Assembly (NCBI GenBank): GCA_032690845.1
Contig: CM064422.1
Location: 4,030,001-4,094,000 of the forward strand
Length of the DNA: 64,000 bases
Source of the DNA: Eleusine coracana subsp. coracana
Taxonomy: Eukaryota; Streptophyta; Magnoliopsida; Poales; Poaceae
Reading direction: 5' to 3'
The notes under the pieces were generated by a model. The model was not told the origin of the DNA and did not search any database. It saw only the letters and a list, made by a program, of their open reading frames with translations. The position numbers and the translations under genes are program-made. This document shows, in pieces, positions 12,018 through 29,000 of this stretch (the first letter of the stretch is position 1; each line of letters begins with the position of its first letter).

Positions 12018-13481
12018 GGCTTCTTCTGCAAGTCTGCAACGATGGAAATAATAGGTGAGCGAAAATACAAACAGGGAACCAACGAAACGACAAGCGAAAA
12101 TTGCCAAATCGCAAACAGTTCGAAGAGACAGGAACCGGATCGAGCCTCTTGCGACCAACGCGTTGGGGATCGAAGCGGCCGCGGCGGAAACGAGAACACG
12201 AAAAAAAAAATGAAAAAGACGCGGAGAAGATTTGGGGGAAGGAAGCAGGATTGGCACCCACCGGTGAAGGGTCGATCGCTGAAAGAGGAAGCGGATCTGC
12301 TCTTCCCCTTCTGCGAGCTTCTGCGGATTTTGTATGGCCTCTTTTCGCCTGGTTCCCGTGGGCAGGCGACGGTAATGGTGGTGGTGGTACACGTACACTC
12401 CCCGCCCTTTGAATTGGATATTCGGCTGATGTGGTTGATGTGGACGCCCACGGCCTGCGTAAGCATAGCGGACCGCAGCGCGGTAACTGCGGTCGGACAG
12501 CCGCCGAGCTCGGGCCTCGGGGCCTCGGGCCACCCTCGAGCTGAGAGGCCGGGAAGCTTATTTCGGTAGTTGGGCTTGGTCCCGAAAAATTGCCTTAATA
12601 ATCTTGTTAGAAAACATTAGATTATATAATAACCATGTAAAATATTTTTCTCATTGGTCCACATGTAACAATAGTTCGACAAATTAACTTTTTTCAATAA
12701 AAGCATTCTTCAGTGTCTATTTGTAAGGGTTAAAATGAATCAAAATTCATTATGATGTATCGATACCAAAAATAAGAAAATTTTTTTCCAATCTCATGTT
12801 TTTTTTCGTGTGTCTCCCCAATCTTTTTCTCCAGGTGATATTTGAATAACATTTTTATTATTTTATATATTCTTTTCATCTGGAATTTCGAATTTGCTTG
12901 TGCTCAACAATGTAACCTTGGATGTGATCAGTTACTTATATCAATATGCATTTGTGTATGATATAACAAGAAGAAATGCAGTGATTATATTTTAGCTTAG
13001 TTTACATAGTCAAGCTAATAATATAATATTATGATACTTTATTTTCAGTATTAACGAAACATTGTGATATAGTAGCATATTATAATTTCAACGACTTTCA
13101 TTTGCATGTATGCCTTCAACTTTTTTTGTGGCTGCTTAATTAACTTTTTTGGGGGCGGCTAAGAATTTCAGGGGCTGCTTGACATGGTTTAGCAGCCAGG
13201 ACCGAGGAAAAAGGTGAAGGTGAAGCCGCAGTAGCGAAAAGCAGGCACCGTTCGCGGGCCCCAGCCCGTCCGGTTGCCACGCGCTCCAACGCCTAGCGCA
13301 CGGGAAAAGTAGCCAGGTGGCCCACCTCACCACCCCTCGCCTCGCCGCCCCGTCGGAGGCTCGGAGCCGCCTCCCCTCCCACCCCGCCCGCCCTGCTCCA
13401 TTTTCTCTCCTCGCCCACACGCCCCGGTCAAAACCTCCACGCGCGCGCGAGGTTCCTTGGGGGACCGCTCCGATCTACGAG
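12018..13481. promoter_or_regulatory. Divergent promoter region of PGI and SDH1
   Basis: The start codons of PGI (12017, -) and SDH1 (13482, +) are 1.46 kb apart and point away from each other. About 12018-12560 is GC-rich and holds the PGI leader, including a likely non-coding exon with donor at 12262. About 12590-13130 is AT-rich with no coding signal. About 13140-13481 is GC-rich again and should contain the SDH1 promoter and leader. No clear TATA box can be assigned to either gene. Confidence 0.55.
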
Positions 13482-19219
<5,738 letters not shown>

Positions 19220-19482
19220 TCTGGGCATGGTTATTAATGATCTCGTCTCAGAAAGATATAGGTCCCAATAGACTGGTAGTTTGTTCGAGTTCGAAATCTC
19301 TAATAAACCAGGGATCTCGTATTCTCTCCTATAATAGGAACTGTATTTAATTCCACCTTCGGAGATCTCTCTGAGTCTGCTAATATTTTGTTAAAAAAAA
19401 AAGAGCATTAGTTTTCTTAATATGCAACTATGGAGTTGGCAGCTGTTTAAGATGATGAATTAGATAGTCATAGAGTTTGTAA

Positions 19483-20672
19483 TCAGAAAGGTTTCATGTT
19501 TTTTAGCAAAGTGGGCAGGTCTGTCTCATGCAAGCAAAACTGCATCTGGGAGCGTCGGCAGGTGCCAATTTCCTTCAACTTGTCGTTGAGGACGAGTGCC
19601 TGTCCTGATCCCAGATTGATCTCGACAAGCCCCATCTGTTGCATCTGCAGAATCACGGTGCCGCTCCGCTCCCCGAACGCCAAGAACCGGACCAAGGAGC
19701 CCGAGTCCCATGTCGCGATGGCGTACCGCCGGACCAGCACCTGCTGGCTCCATCTCTTCCCCGACGCCGAGCTTCCATCCGACAGCGTCCACATGCATAT
19801 CGCAGCGGGCTTCGCGACGATCAGGCCGAGCTTTCCGTCGGGCGAGGCTGCCAGGAGCCCCTGGTCGAGGTGCTTGACGTGTTTCACCCACCTGAAGCAC
19901 TTGGGCGGCAGCTCAATCGTCGTCGCTCGAGCTGCACACACGTCCAGCGCGGTGATCCCCTTGTCCTTGCACAGCCAGTGGACAGTGGTGCCGCCCAGGA
20001 CTAGCGCGGGAGAGTCACGGTTCGGGGTGGTGTGGATGAAGTCCGGCGGGAGGTGGGGATCGACGGCGTCGCCCCACTTGCCGTGCTCCGACGAGTAGAC
20101 TCTCATCCTGAGGTTCCTGCCGGCGACGAGGAGCTGGAAGGAGCCGCCGCCTTCGCCGACTGCGAGCAAGGTCCGCGGGTACACGGCCGGGATCCCCGGA
20201 CAAGAGATGGGGGACGACGACGACACCTCGCCGGTGAGGCTGTTGACCACGCGCAGCTCGGCCGGGTTTGCACCGCTCGGCCGGTGGAGGAGGACGAGAC
20301 AGCCGCGGGAGGCTATGGGATCGTGCGACCTCAGGAGGCGCTCGGCGTCGAAGCAAAGGCGATGGCGTTGTACCTGGGAGACGACGACGTGGGACTTGGT
20401 TTGTCTTGGTACACGTAGGAGAGGCCGAGGAAGAGGGCAGGGTTGAACTTGAAGCTACCGTTGCCGGCGGCGGCGATCTCGGGGCGGAGCGCGAGGCAGC
20501 GGTGCAAGTCGGGGTCGAGGATGGCGCCGCGGATGGGCTTGGACGTGGCGGCAAAGCGGATGATCGCTGCGGTGTCGAGGCGCGCGACGATCTCGAGGAG
20601 GACGTCGATGGAGATGGATTCGACCGGCGTGCCGTCGCGTGCGCCGACACGCCGCCGCTTCGGCGACGACAT
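19483..20672 (-). pseudogene. F-box gene copy A, one frameshift
   Basis: From ATG 20672 the N-terminal frame encodes MSSPKRRR, an F-box (about residues 21-55, with VLLEIVARLD and AATSKPIRGAILD) and ALFLGLSYVYQDK. It then stops at 20331. The remaining product continues in another frame from about 20400 to the stop at 19483, with FDAERLLRSHD, LVLLHRPS, SLTGEVSS, VHWL, ALDVCAARAT, RFLAFGERSGTVILQ and a C-terminal CLHETDLPTLLKNMKPF. A one-base loss near 20381-20397 explains the break. F-box proteins are substrate adaptors of SCF ubiquitin ligases. The C-terminal domain is a grass-expanded type that I cannot name firmly. A TATA box (TATAAA, minus strand) remains at 20738-20743, so it could still be transcribed. 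A sequencing error is possible. Confidence 0.8.
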
Positions 20673-20737
20673 TGCTGATGACGTTCGCGCTTGGCGTCTT
20701 GTCGCCCGCGCTCTTGAGGGAAGGCTTCGTGTAGTAG

Positions 20738-20743
20738 TTTATA
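20738..20743 (-). promoter_or_regulatory. TATA box of F-box copy A
   Basis: GCATATAAACT on the minus strand lies about 66 bases before the ATG. Copy B has the same GCATATAAAA arrangement at 22185-22190. Farther upstream both copies carry TCCGCGTCGAACTCT (plus-strand reading, near 20778 and 22214), so promoter sequence was duplicated along with the genes. Confidence 0.55.
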
Positions 20744-20951
20744 TGCACACATGGGCGCGGCCAGGCTCCGTTTCCGCGTCGAACTCTGAAACAGTCGGGA
20801 CACGGATTAACGTGCAAGGAACTTGGAACGCATGTGCATGTGATCAGAAGAGGTCGAATCAGAGGCGGAGCACAAGGTTTGCTGGGAAACGTTTGGTCGG
20901 TTCGTGCCATCGCACGGATACAACTACGGAAAGAGCAATTGTTTAAGATGA

Positions 20952-22131
20952 TCAGAAAGGTTTCATGTTTTTCGTCGAAGTGGGCACGTCTGTCTCATGC
21001 AAGCACAACTGCAGCTTCGTGTCGCGACAAGTACTGATTTCCTTCAACTCCAACTCGTCACTGAGGACGAACGCTTCTCTTGATTCCAACTTGATCTGGA
21101 CAAGTCCCACCTGTTCCATCTGCAGCATCACAGTGCCGCTCCGCTCCCCGAACCTCAAGAACTGCACCGCTCCGCCCATTCATCACATCCCCCGTTCCCC
21201 CGATGACCTGCCTATGATCACCGTCCGCCGGCTCCATTTCTTTGCCGACAGCGTCCACATGGATATCACAGAAACCTCGGCGACGAGCAGGCTCAGCCTT
21301 CCGTCCGCTGTGGCTGCCAGGAGACCCTTGTCGGTGCCCTTGATGCGCTTCACCTTATCGAAGCATTTCCGCGGCAGCTCGATCACGGAGGCTCGTGCGG
21401 CGCTGACGTCCAGAGCCACGATCCCCTTTTCCCTGCACAGCCAGTGGACGGTGTCGCCGCCGAGCACGACGGAGGGAGAGCAGCGGTTCGGAACGGTGGG
21501 GAAGAAGTTCGGAGGGAGTTGCGGTTTGACGATGTCACCCCACTGATGGCCCTGCTCCGATGAGAAGACTCTGAATACGAGGTTCTTGTCTGCGACGAGC
21601 AGCCGGAACGAGGTGCCGCCATCGCCGACAGTGAGCAAGGTCCGTGGGTACATCGCCGCGACCGGCATCGCGGAACTGACGCGGGTCACCTGGCCGGTGA
21701 GGGTGTTGGCGACGCGCAGCTCAGCGGAGATCGCACTGCGACCGTGGAAGACGACGAGGCAGCCGCGGCAGGTCATGGGCTCGTAGAAGCACAAGAGCTC
21801 GGTGTCGTAGCTCATCAAGCGCGCGGCCGTGACGTTGAGCCTGGGAGATGATCTGTGTGCTGGGCTGCTTCTGCCAGTCTTCGAACACGTAGGAGAGGCC
21901 GAGGAAGAGGTCAGGGTCGAAGGAGCTGCGGTGGCCGGCCGGCGCGCCGAGAGCGTGGCGGCGGTCGAGCATGGCGCGGCGGATGGGCTTGGACGTGGCG
22001 GCGCAGCGGAGGACGGTTTTGGCGTCCGCGCGCACGAAGATGTCGACGACGAGGTCGGAAGGGATGAACGGCAGCGGCGCTGTCGTCTCGTCGGGTGTGG
22101 GAATACTACGTCGGCGCTTGCTCGACGACAT
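20952..22131 (-). pseudogene. F-box gene copy B, frameshift plus two tandem stop codons
   Basis: ATG 22131 opens MSSSKRRRSIPTPDE and an F-box (DLVVDIFVRADAKTVLRC, AATSKPIRRAMLD), then FDPDLFLGLSYVFED. An extra base in the GCGCGC run near 21818-21830 breaks the frame. The product resumes with SYDTELLCFYEP, ELRVANTLTG, YPRTLLTVGDGG, VHWLCREKGIVALDVSAARA and ISMWTL. At 21185-21180 two consecutive in-frame TGA codons interrupt it, after which RFGERSGTVMLQ and the family C-terminus NMKPF follow. It is the closest relative of copy A, but its frameshift is of opposite sign and at a different site. The TATA box at 22185-22190 is preserved. With three disabling lesions it is very likely a pseudogene. 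Confidence 0.88.
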
Positions 22132-22488
22132 TGTTGGTGGGCGTGGTTGGGTAAGCTCTCGATGTCACGATGGATTTGCCGCATTTTATATGCGCGCATA
22201 CGGGCAGATACGTGTCCGCGTCGAACTCTCTCAACCATCGGATAACGACGAGCCTGAAGCAGAGGCACAGCGTCGGTGCGGGCCAACGTGGTCCAGGAGC
22301 AAGCGCACGCTCCTGCACACGACCAGATCACCAAAACGGAAAAGACGAGGACTGTCGCTGAAACGTCGTCACCGATAGCGTTTTCTGTTACACCCTGCAG
22401 AAGAAACGAGTGCAGTGAGTAATTGGAGCGGACAAAAAGATAATTATTATGTATGTATGTAGAATAATAACTGATGATGGGACAAAGT

Positions 22489-24305
22489 TCATGAAGAGTA
22501 AGGTTTCATGGTCTGGATCAAGGCGGGCAAATCTGTCTCGTGAAGGCACATCGGGAGGAGACTGAGGTCCTTGATTTCCTTGAACTCCCGGCTCAGCACG
22601 CGCGCTTCTCCCGATCTCAAGTTGATCTCCACGAGCCCCACTTCACGTATCTGCAGGACCACGGCGCCGCTCCGCTCCCCGAACCACAAGAACTGGACCG
22701 CCCAACCCGGACCGTTCCTAATATCGATGGCGCGCCGTTGGATCACCACCTGCCGGGTCCACCTCACTACCGTTGTCGTCATCAAGGATCCGTCCACCGC
22801 CGCCTCCGACGTCGTCCACCACATGCTTATCGTTCGGTACTCCGGGACGAGCAGGCCGGCTCGCCTTCCGTCTCCCGAGGCCGTCAGGAATAGGCCCTTG
22901 TTGTTCAGTTCTTGCTGCTGCGTCTTGGTGACACCATGCAGGAGACAGTTCGGTGGCAGCTCTATCAACCTGGCCCTCGCCGTGCTGACGTCCAGAGCGA
23001 TGATCCCACGGTCACTGCACAACCAGTTTACCACGCTCTGCGTCCCAGTACAACAGGGTCGGCCGCAGCAAATTTGTTGGGCGAGGAGAAATCTTTCGGC
23101 AGGAGCGATCGGTCCGAGGAGAACGTCTGCGTTCGGAGGTCCCCGTCGGCTATGCGCAACCGGAAGGAACGACCACCGTCGAGCAAGGCGTGTGGGTATT
23201 TGGCGAGGATGGTCGCGTGAGGGAGGCGGAGTCTGTGGCCGGTAAGGCTGTTGCAGACGCTGAGATCAATAGTGAAGTCTCGCGGGCGGAGGACGACGAC
23301 GAGGCCACCGCGCGATGCCACTGGCTCCTGCAGCAACAGGAGGGCGCCGTCGAAGCGAAGGCACTGCCCAGCCTACTGTGCCGCGCGGCTGGTTCGTCTT
23401 ATGCAGCTGTAGCTGGTAGCGTGATCGTCATCTTTCCGGTGGTCGAACACGTAGGAGAAGCCGAAGTCTCCCGCAACGAGGAGGACGCCCTTGTCTCCTC
23501 GCTCTCGCCGCGTCTCCGATACCCTGTCGATGCACTCCCGCGGCACGTCGATCACCGTCGCCTGCGCGGCGATGACGTCGAGAGCGACGACCATCTTGTA
23601 ACTCCAGAGCCAGTGGACGGTGGTGCTGGTGCATCCAAATCCAAGGACGACAGGGTGAGACGCGAAGGGTGGATAACGACGGGTGCGAGGAGGAGGAGGA
23701 GGAGGAGGAGGCGTGGGTCCGGACGTCGGTCCGTCTCACCGTACCCCACTTACCGTGCTTCGACGAGTAGACCTGCGTCCGCAGCTGCTGGTCGGCGACG
23801 AGGAGCTGGAAGTCGCGGCCGGCGTCGTGGACGTGAAGCAGGGCGGGTGGGTACGCCGCGTCGATCCTCGCCGGAGGGAGGCGGAGCGTGCACGCCAGTT
23901 GGACAGAGTCGCGAATGATCTGGTTGTGCCTCACCCTGTTGCAGCATCACGGTGGCAGCTCCATCAACGTGGCCCGCGCCGTGTCGCAGTCTATCTAGAG
24001 CGATGATTTGTACTATGTCATCGTGTACGTGCAGCTAGCCAGTGAATGTTTGTGCCTCCTCCAAGGACAACTGGGTTCGAGTAACGGTGGTGATCATCGG
24101 AGCGCCGCCAGAAGCGTGGTGGAGGGAGCTGGGTTTCGAAACTCTGCATTCTTCGCAGCCCCTCGTCTGCAACGACCAGCTGGAAGGATCCGGATCGGCC
24201 TGCGTCGTCGACGGCGAGCAACGTGTGTGGGCCCGTGAGGTCCGAGGGAGGGAGGTAGAACGCGTCGCAGGGGACGTGGCGTTGTCTAAGAACGGTAACG
24301 GTTAG
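22489..24305 (-). pseudogene. Mosaic of three fused, truncated F-box gene copies
   Basis: In transcription order: (1) 24300 to about 23945 carries the middle of one copy (LLAVDDAGRSGSFQLVVADEG, VVLGGG, then ALD and DTARATLMELPP). (2) About 23940-23480 starts abruptly in the middle of a second copy (YPPALLHVHDAGRDFQLL, YSSKHGKWG, ALDVIAAQATVIDVPREC, GDKGVLL) and contains a (GGA)n run at about 23685-23715. (3) About 23480-22489 starts at GFSYVF of a third copy and runs to a C-terminus CLHETDLPALIQTMKP. None of the three has an F-box. Lesions include a TAG at 23375-23373 and frameshifts near 23026-23042 and in copy 2. The junctions join the later part of one unit to the middle of the next, as expected from deletions between tandem copies. 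No functional protein is expected. Confidence 0.8.
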
Positions 24306-24513
24306 AACGTACGTGGAGCGGGACCCAGAAGCGACCCCACGAAAAGAAACTCCACGAGTCTGAGTCGGTGCACATTTTACTGAGTGGTGTTGGTACGTTC
24401 CAGAGAAGCAGTGACGACCGAATCACCTGGTCAAATCATATTCCGAGTAAGATAAGAATCCATGGATACCTCGGTCGGAATCATGTGCGCGAGCGGCCGG
24501 GTGCATACATACA

Positions 24514-24520
24514 TATACAA
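24514..24520 (+). promoter_or_regulatory. Candidate TATA box of intact F-box gene C
   Basis: The sequence ACATATACAAAGGC lies about 70 bases before ATG 24589, a spacing close to that seen at copies A and B. The match to TATAAA is imperfect. Confidence 0.35.
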
Positions 24521-24588
24521 AGGCACGACACGACGCCCACGCACGATGCTGGGCGAGCACAATCACCAAGGAAGGGACCAGCAATATA

Positions 24589-25839
24589 ATGTCGATGGCC
24601 AACAAGCGCCGACGAACTTGCACAATAAGCGACGACGACGACGGCGAACCGCTGCCTCTGGACCTCCTCCTCGAGATCCTCGCGCGCTCCGACGTGAGAA
24701 CAGTCCTCCGCTGCGCCGCCACTTCCAAGACCATCCGCCGCGTCATCCTGGGCCAGGACTTCCACAGACGCCGCCGCCTTGCGCTCCTCCGCACGGACGG
24801 CTTCGACCCGGCGCTCCTCCTCGGCGTCTCCTACATGGTCAACACGGCCCCCGTTGCCTTTCGTGGGGAGCACCTCCGCTTCGATGCCCGCCTCTTGCGG
24901 TCGCACGAGCTGGTGGACTCGCGCGACGGTTTCGTCGTCCTCCAACAGCGCGAGAAGATCCCGTTCCACGATCGTCTTCCACCACGCTGTGCCGTTCCCA
25001 TTATTTGCGACCTGCGCGTCTGCGACAGCCTGACCGGCGAAACATACCGTCTCCCTCCTCCACCGGCCATCGGCTACGGCTACCCACACGCCTTGCTGCT
25101 CACCCACGACGACGGCGGCGGCGGCCGCTCCTTCCAGCTGCTCGCCGCCGACCGTGGCCTGCGAACACAAACATTCTCGTCGACGGACGGCCGATGGGGG
25201 CCCGTCCTTGAGACTACTCACTACGCGTCGCAGTACCCGTACTCCGCTCCGGTGGAGCACAAGGACTACACGTCTCGCCCCATCGTACTCTATGGAAGCG
25301 GCGCAGCCGTCCATGTCCATTGGCTGCGGCTACGCAGCAAGGAATGCATGTACGGTAGTCATGCCCCGCACATCGTCGCTCTGGACGTCGGCTCCGCACA
25401 GCTGGCTACGCGTATCGACCTGCCGCCGGAATGCGTGAGCAGGATGGGCTGGATCCAGAATGCCACCACCGGACTCCAACTTGCAACTTCTTCTTCGCCC
25501 ACCGGAAGCCTGGCCGTTCTCGTTGCAGAAATACTGGTAATATCGATGTGGACGCTTGAGGACTCGTCGACGCCCGCCTGGATTCGGCAGGTGGTGATCA
25601 AGAGGCAGCTCATCCGAAAGCAGCCGCCGGGCCCGAGAACGCATTACATCCGGTTCATGGGCTTCGGCCAGAGGAGCGGCACCGTGCTTCTGAAAACGGA
25701 TTCAGTTGGCCTAGTGCAACTCAACCTGGGATCAAAGGATGTGGTCATAATCGAGACTGATAGCTTCAACTTGAACTGCACGCAGCTGTGCTTGCACGAG
25801 ATAAACTTGTCGTCCCTGCTCCAAGCAATGGGGCAATGA
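24589..25839 (+). CDS. F-box protein, grass-expanded family (copy C, intact)
   Basis: Single-exon gene of 416 residues. The N-terminus MSMANKRRR is followed by an F-box at about 21-57 (PLPLDLLLEILARSD, LRCAATSKTIRRVILG). The C-terminal domain carries the motifs shared by every copy here: PALLLGVSY, DSLTGETYRLP, GRSFQLLAADRGLRTQTFSS, VHWLRLR, IVALDVGSAQ, ISMWTLED, IRQVVIKRQ, RFMGFGQRSGTVLL and a C-terminal CLHEINLSSLLQAM. The expected role is a substrate receptor in an SCF E3 ligase, by family. It is inverted relative to copies A, B and the mosaic. The start is the first ATG of the frame; a second ATG two codons on is equally possible. The C-terminal domain may be one of the Pfam DUFs of grass F-box proteins; I could not confirm which. 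Confidence 0.88.
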   Translation: MSMANKRRRTCTISDDDDGEPLPLDLLLEILARSDVRTVLRCAATSKTIRRVILGQDFHRRRRLALLRTDGFDPALLLGVSYMVNTAPVAFRGEHLRFDARLLRSHELVDSRDGFVVLQQREKIPFHDRLPPRCAVPIICDLRVCDSLTGETYRLPPPPAIGYGYPHALLLTHDDGGGGRSFQLLAADRGLRTQTFSSTDGRWGPVLETTHYASQYPYSAPVEHKDYTSRPIVLYGSGAAVHVHWLRLRSKECMYGSHAPHIVALDVGSAQLATRIDLPPECVSRMGWIQNATTGLQLATSSSPTGSLAVLVAEILVISMWTLEDSSTPAWIRQVVIKRQLIRKQPPGPRTHYIRFMGFGQRSGTVLLKTDSVGLVQLNLGSKDVVIIETDSFNLNCTQLCLHEINLSSLLQAMGQ

Positions 25840-26085
25840 GCCATTTGAGTACATGTCATACAACCAGAAATTCCATAGTTACTAGCACAAGTACTTCAAA
25901 CATGCAAACAGTTACAAGACTAGTGGCGATGAATTATAAAATCTCCTCAAATCCTGCTCCATAACCAGATCACATGAACGTTTGATTTGATCCACTCTCC
26001 TTGCCAATCCATCATAAGTTACAAGGTAGTATAAATTACTTAGCTATGCTGCTAAAAGGACAAGCAAGAGGCAAGCTTCCGATGA

Positions 26086-29000
26086 TCATAGTCCATTAAT
26101 CTGTACCCTCTTAGACATTTGCATGCTCCACACATCCTGATGCTATCTGACACAGCAAACAATACAATATAGATATCAAATTCTGGATCAACAATTATCA
26201 AGTGCTAGTATTAGAGTACTCACCTCCTTCACCTTCTCAATACTTTCCAGATCATAGGTTGCCTCATTTAAAGATCGTAGTCTTTTAACAGTCTCTGAAT
26301 ACTGAAAGTTTGGAACAAGCTCCAGCTGAGCATCTCTCTTCTTTGAAGTACCAGCTCTATTGTTCAGGGACTCCAGTAACAACTCCATGCAATTCTAGGA
26401 TCGTTAAAATTGTGTAAACATCAGGCCATCAATACAGTAGCAGTAGAGAGTACTTGCACAAAAACATTACTAATGAATACTATGATCCATTGAATTTATA
26501 CTCAGCAGTCAGTCTAGGAAAGTGTGTTCACAAGAAAGGAAAAGAAAATGCTCTGCTGTCTTCTTTCTAAAAAAATGCTCTGCAGTCAGTCTAGAAAATG
26601 CTCTGTTTAACCTGAGACAACCTAGCCAAAAGGAGACACCTAGAGGATAAAACATGCTTGTTTTGTGCAAACATGAATTGGTAGAACATTTGTTCTTGTC
26701 TTGTGCAGTAGCTAGTAGACTGTGGTCGGACTTGTCTAAAATTGTTGGTTTAGAAATTGGTTCTAACTTTGAAAACACAGCAAAATTTTGGCTGTGTAAC
26801 AAAAAACATAAAGTGATGAATATGTTCAGTTCAGCTGTTTTATGGTGTCTCTGGAAAGTAAGAAATTGTATGATTTTTCAGAACTTGGGTTGGAGAAGTG
26901 TACCAACTATCTGGCAGAAGATAGTTCTGATGCTGAAAAGCTGGATACTTAGGTTGGAAAGTAAGGGTGTGTTTGGTACAGCTTATTGAACAGCTTAGGT
27001 GTGATAAGCAATAAGCTGTACCAAATACCCTGAACCTATAAGACTTATTGTATAAGCAACCATAAGCATTTTAGCATTTTGTACTAGAGAGGCAAAGCAA
27101 CTAAAACCTTGCTTTTCCAGCTTATGGAGCACATATCCCATACTTCCATAGGATAAGCATAAGCATAAGCATTTTTGTCAAACGGTTGGATTGCTTATGC
27201 TTCAATAAGCTAGATAAGCTAAGTAAGCATAAGCATAAGCAATTTAAAGTGTAAGCAAAAGCTGTACCAAACACACCCTAAGATAGTTCTATGCCCGACA
27301 GGATCTGTGGAACAATTCAACAAGTGGATACAAAAACTGGAGAAACTGATCAACTGCCCAAAACGACTTTGATGATCAAGTGCTGGGTGAATTTGGACAC
27401 GCGGGGGGGGGGGGGGGGGGGGGGGGTTTGGTTGTTGCCCTCCTAGAACTCAAAAAAATGCTCTACTGTGAGCACACACAAGTAGTATTCCCTGAACCAT
27501 CATGTTGGTCACATCGAGTTGTCAAGACACCAGAAAGCACACACAAGTAGTATACCCTGAACCATATTAACAAGTGGACGAGACACCGTCACAGAAAACA
27601 GCACATGTAAAATTGAAAGATCATCGTTGTTACCTCATAGAAAATCAACAGGTTAACAGTCAAATTGAAGCCAACAAAATCATCTGCTACTTGGCCAGCA
27701 AGTGGAGATCGCCAAGTAACGGTTTGACCATTAACTTCAGCCTACAACATAGTATAATAATAGATATTCACTGCAGTCAGTGTGCATCTGAGATAAGGAT
27801 GTAAAAGGCATGCACAAATACTCAAGTGACAACTTACTTGGAAATATATACCATTGACTGAAGCAACTTTCTTCCTCAAGGAGCTTGACTGGAGAATGTA
27901 TTTTTCCCATTGTCGGGTTAACCTGTAAACATCTCCCCAGATAAACAAAAGCAGTACAATACTAGATTCTTGGGAACATGAACAGAACCAGACCAAAGTT
28001 ATCAATTCTCCAACTGTAGAAAACATCACGCACCTGCAGCAGTTATCAATTCTATGTTGTAGGTCAGGCGTAACTTCAACAGTAGGTAGAGCCGCCACAG
28101 AATACAATACTGTTAAACAATCATCGATGTTCCAAATAAGGCTAGAGGTGGACGGATATCTAGTTTTGATGAACTTTTTCACGCATTTTTCATCCAATGA
28201 AATAGTCACCAACTGATCTATGAGGTTTTTGTTTTGCTCAACAACTGCATTTTCCAATCTCTTTGTATCAATATTGTCTTCGCTGAAAATCAAATGAACA
28301 GATTAAGCAACATACTAAGTCTACCAACAAGATGAAACTCAGGCAATACATTCATTACCTCATCTGTGGCAATACAGGACAGCAAGATGTGATAAAAGGA
28401 ATAATCCTGTTACCAATCAAATCTCCCTTTTCTTCTGAGGCTTTCTCTCCCACTTTAATTACAATAGAACTTCCAACATCTAACAAAAACAATCCCTCAA
28501 TGCCGCCAATTCCTAAGAACACGAACTCCGCTGCATCACCAACACCGTAAATGGTGATTACCTCACCCCAACCAGCTGTTGACTTGTGCCAATCCACTGC
28601 AGTCCATGGTATGTTTGAATGGGCAAAGACATATGGCAGATTGATGGTGCCACAGTGTATCCAGGATTCTTGATTATAAAGCCATAATTGTATGTCATAA
28701 CCATCTGCATGGAGATAAATGAAATCTGCACCTTGTGCCTTGCACATGTGGTGAGAACCCCATGGATAGCAAATTTCTGATGGTAAACCAACCTTAGAGA
28801 TTGTACACCCCTCAAGATTCACCACAATTAGAGAGCCTTCAACGGTGAGCATAAAGATGCATCCATTTGCCAATATTGCAGGATGGCAAAGAGGATTACG
28901 ATGCTGCTGCTCAAATTCTATGCTATTTGAGTCGTGAGTCCACTGGTCACCATTTAAATAGGCAAGATCAACACCTAACCTTCCCATTTTTAGCCAAGTG

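Larger units (their letters stand above)
26571..27461 (+). mobile_element. 5'-truncated LINE tail (interrupted by a MITE)
   Basis: The plus strand encodes the C-terminal zinc-binding part of a plant non-LTR reverse-transcriptase polyprotein: KTCLFC-type residues (frameshifted near 26650), ELVEHLFLSCAVASRLW, CLWKVRNCMIFQ and, beyond the MITE, IVLCPTGSVEQFNKWI and a stop near 27372. It lies antisense inside intron 4 of the F-box/Pescadillo gene. AAAAAAATGCTCT at about 26571 and again at about 27450 may be the target duplication. The element then has no reverse-transcriptase core and is immobile. Ends are approximate. Confidence 0.75.

Noticed and set aside
20372..20412. A short intron in F-box copy A (GTGTACC...CTCCCAG, 41 bases) that would restore the frame
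   Set aside because: The length is below the usual plant minimum. The equivalent segment of copy B (48 bases) does not restore its frame, and the intact copies C and D have no intron there. A one-base loss explains A more simply.
23190..23918. Long plus-strand open frame across the F-box fragments
   Set aside because: It is the antisense shadow of GC-rich F-box sequence; the minus strand carries the family motifs.
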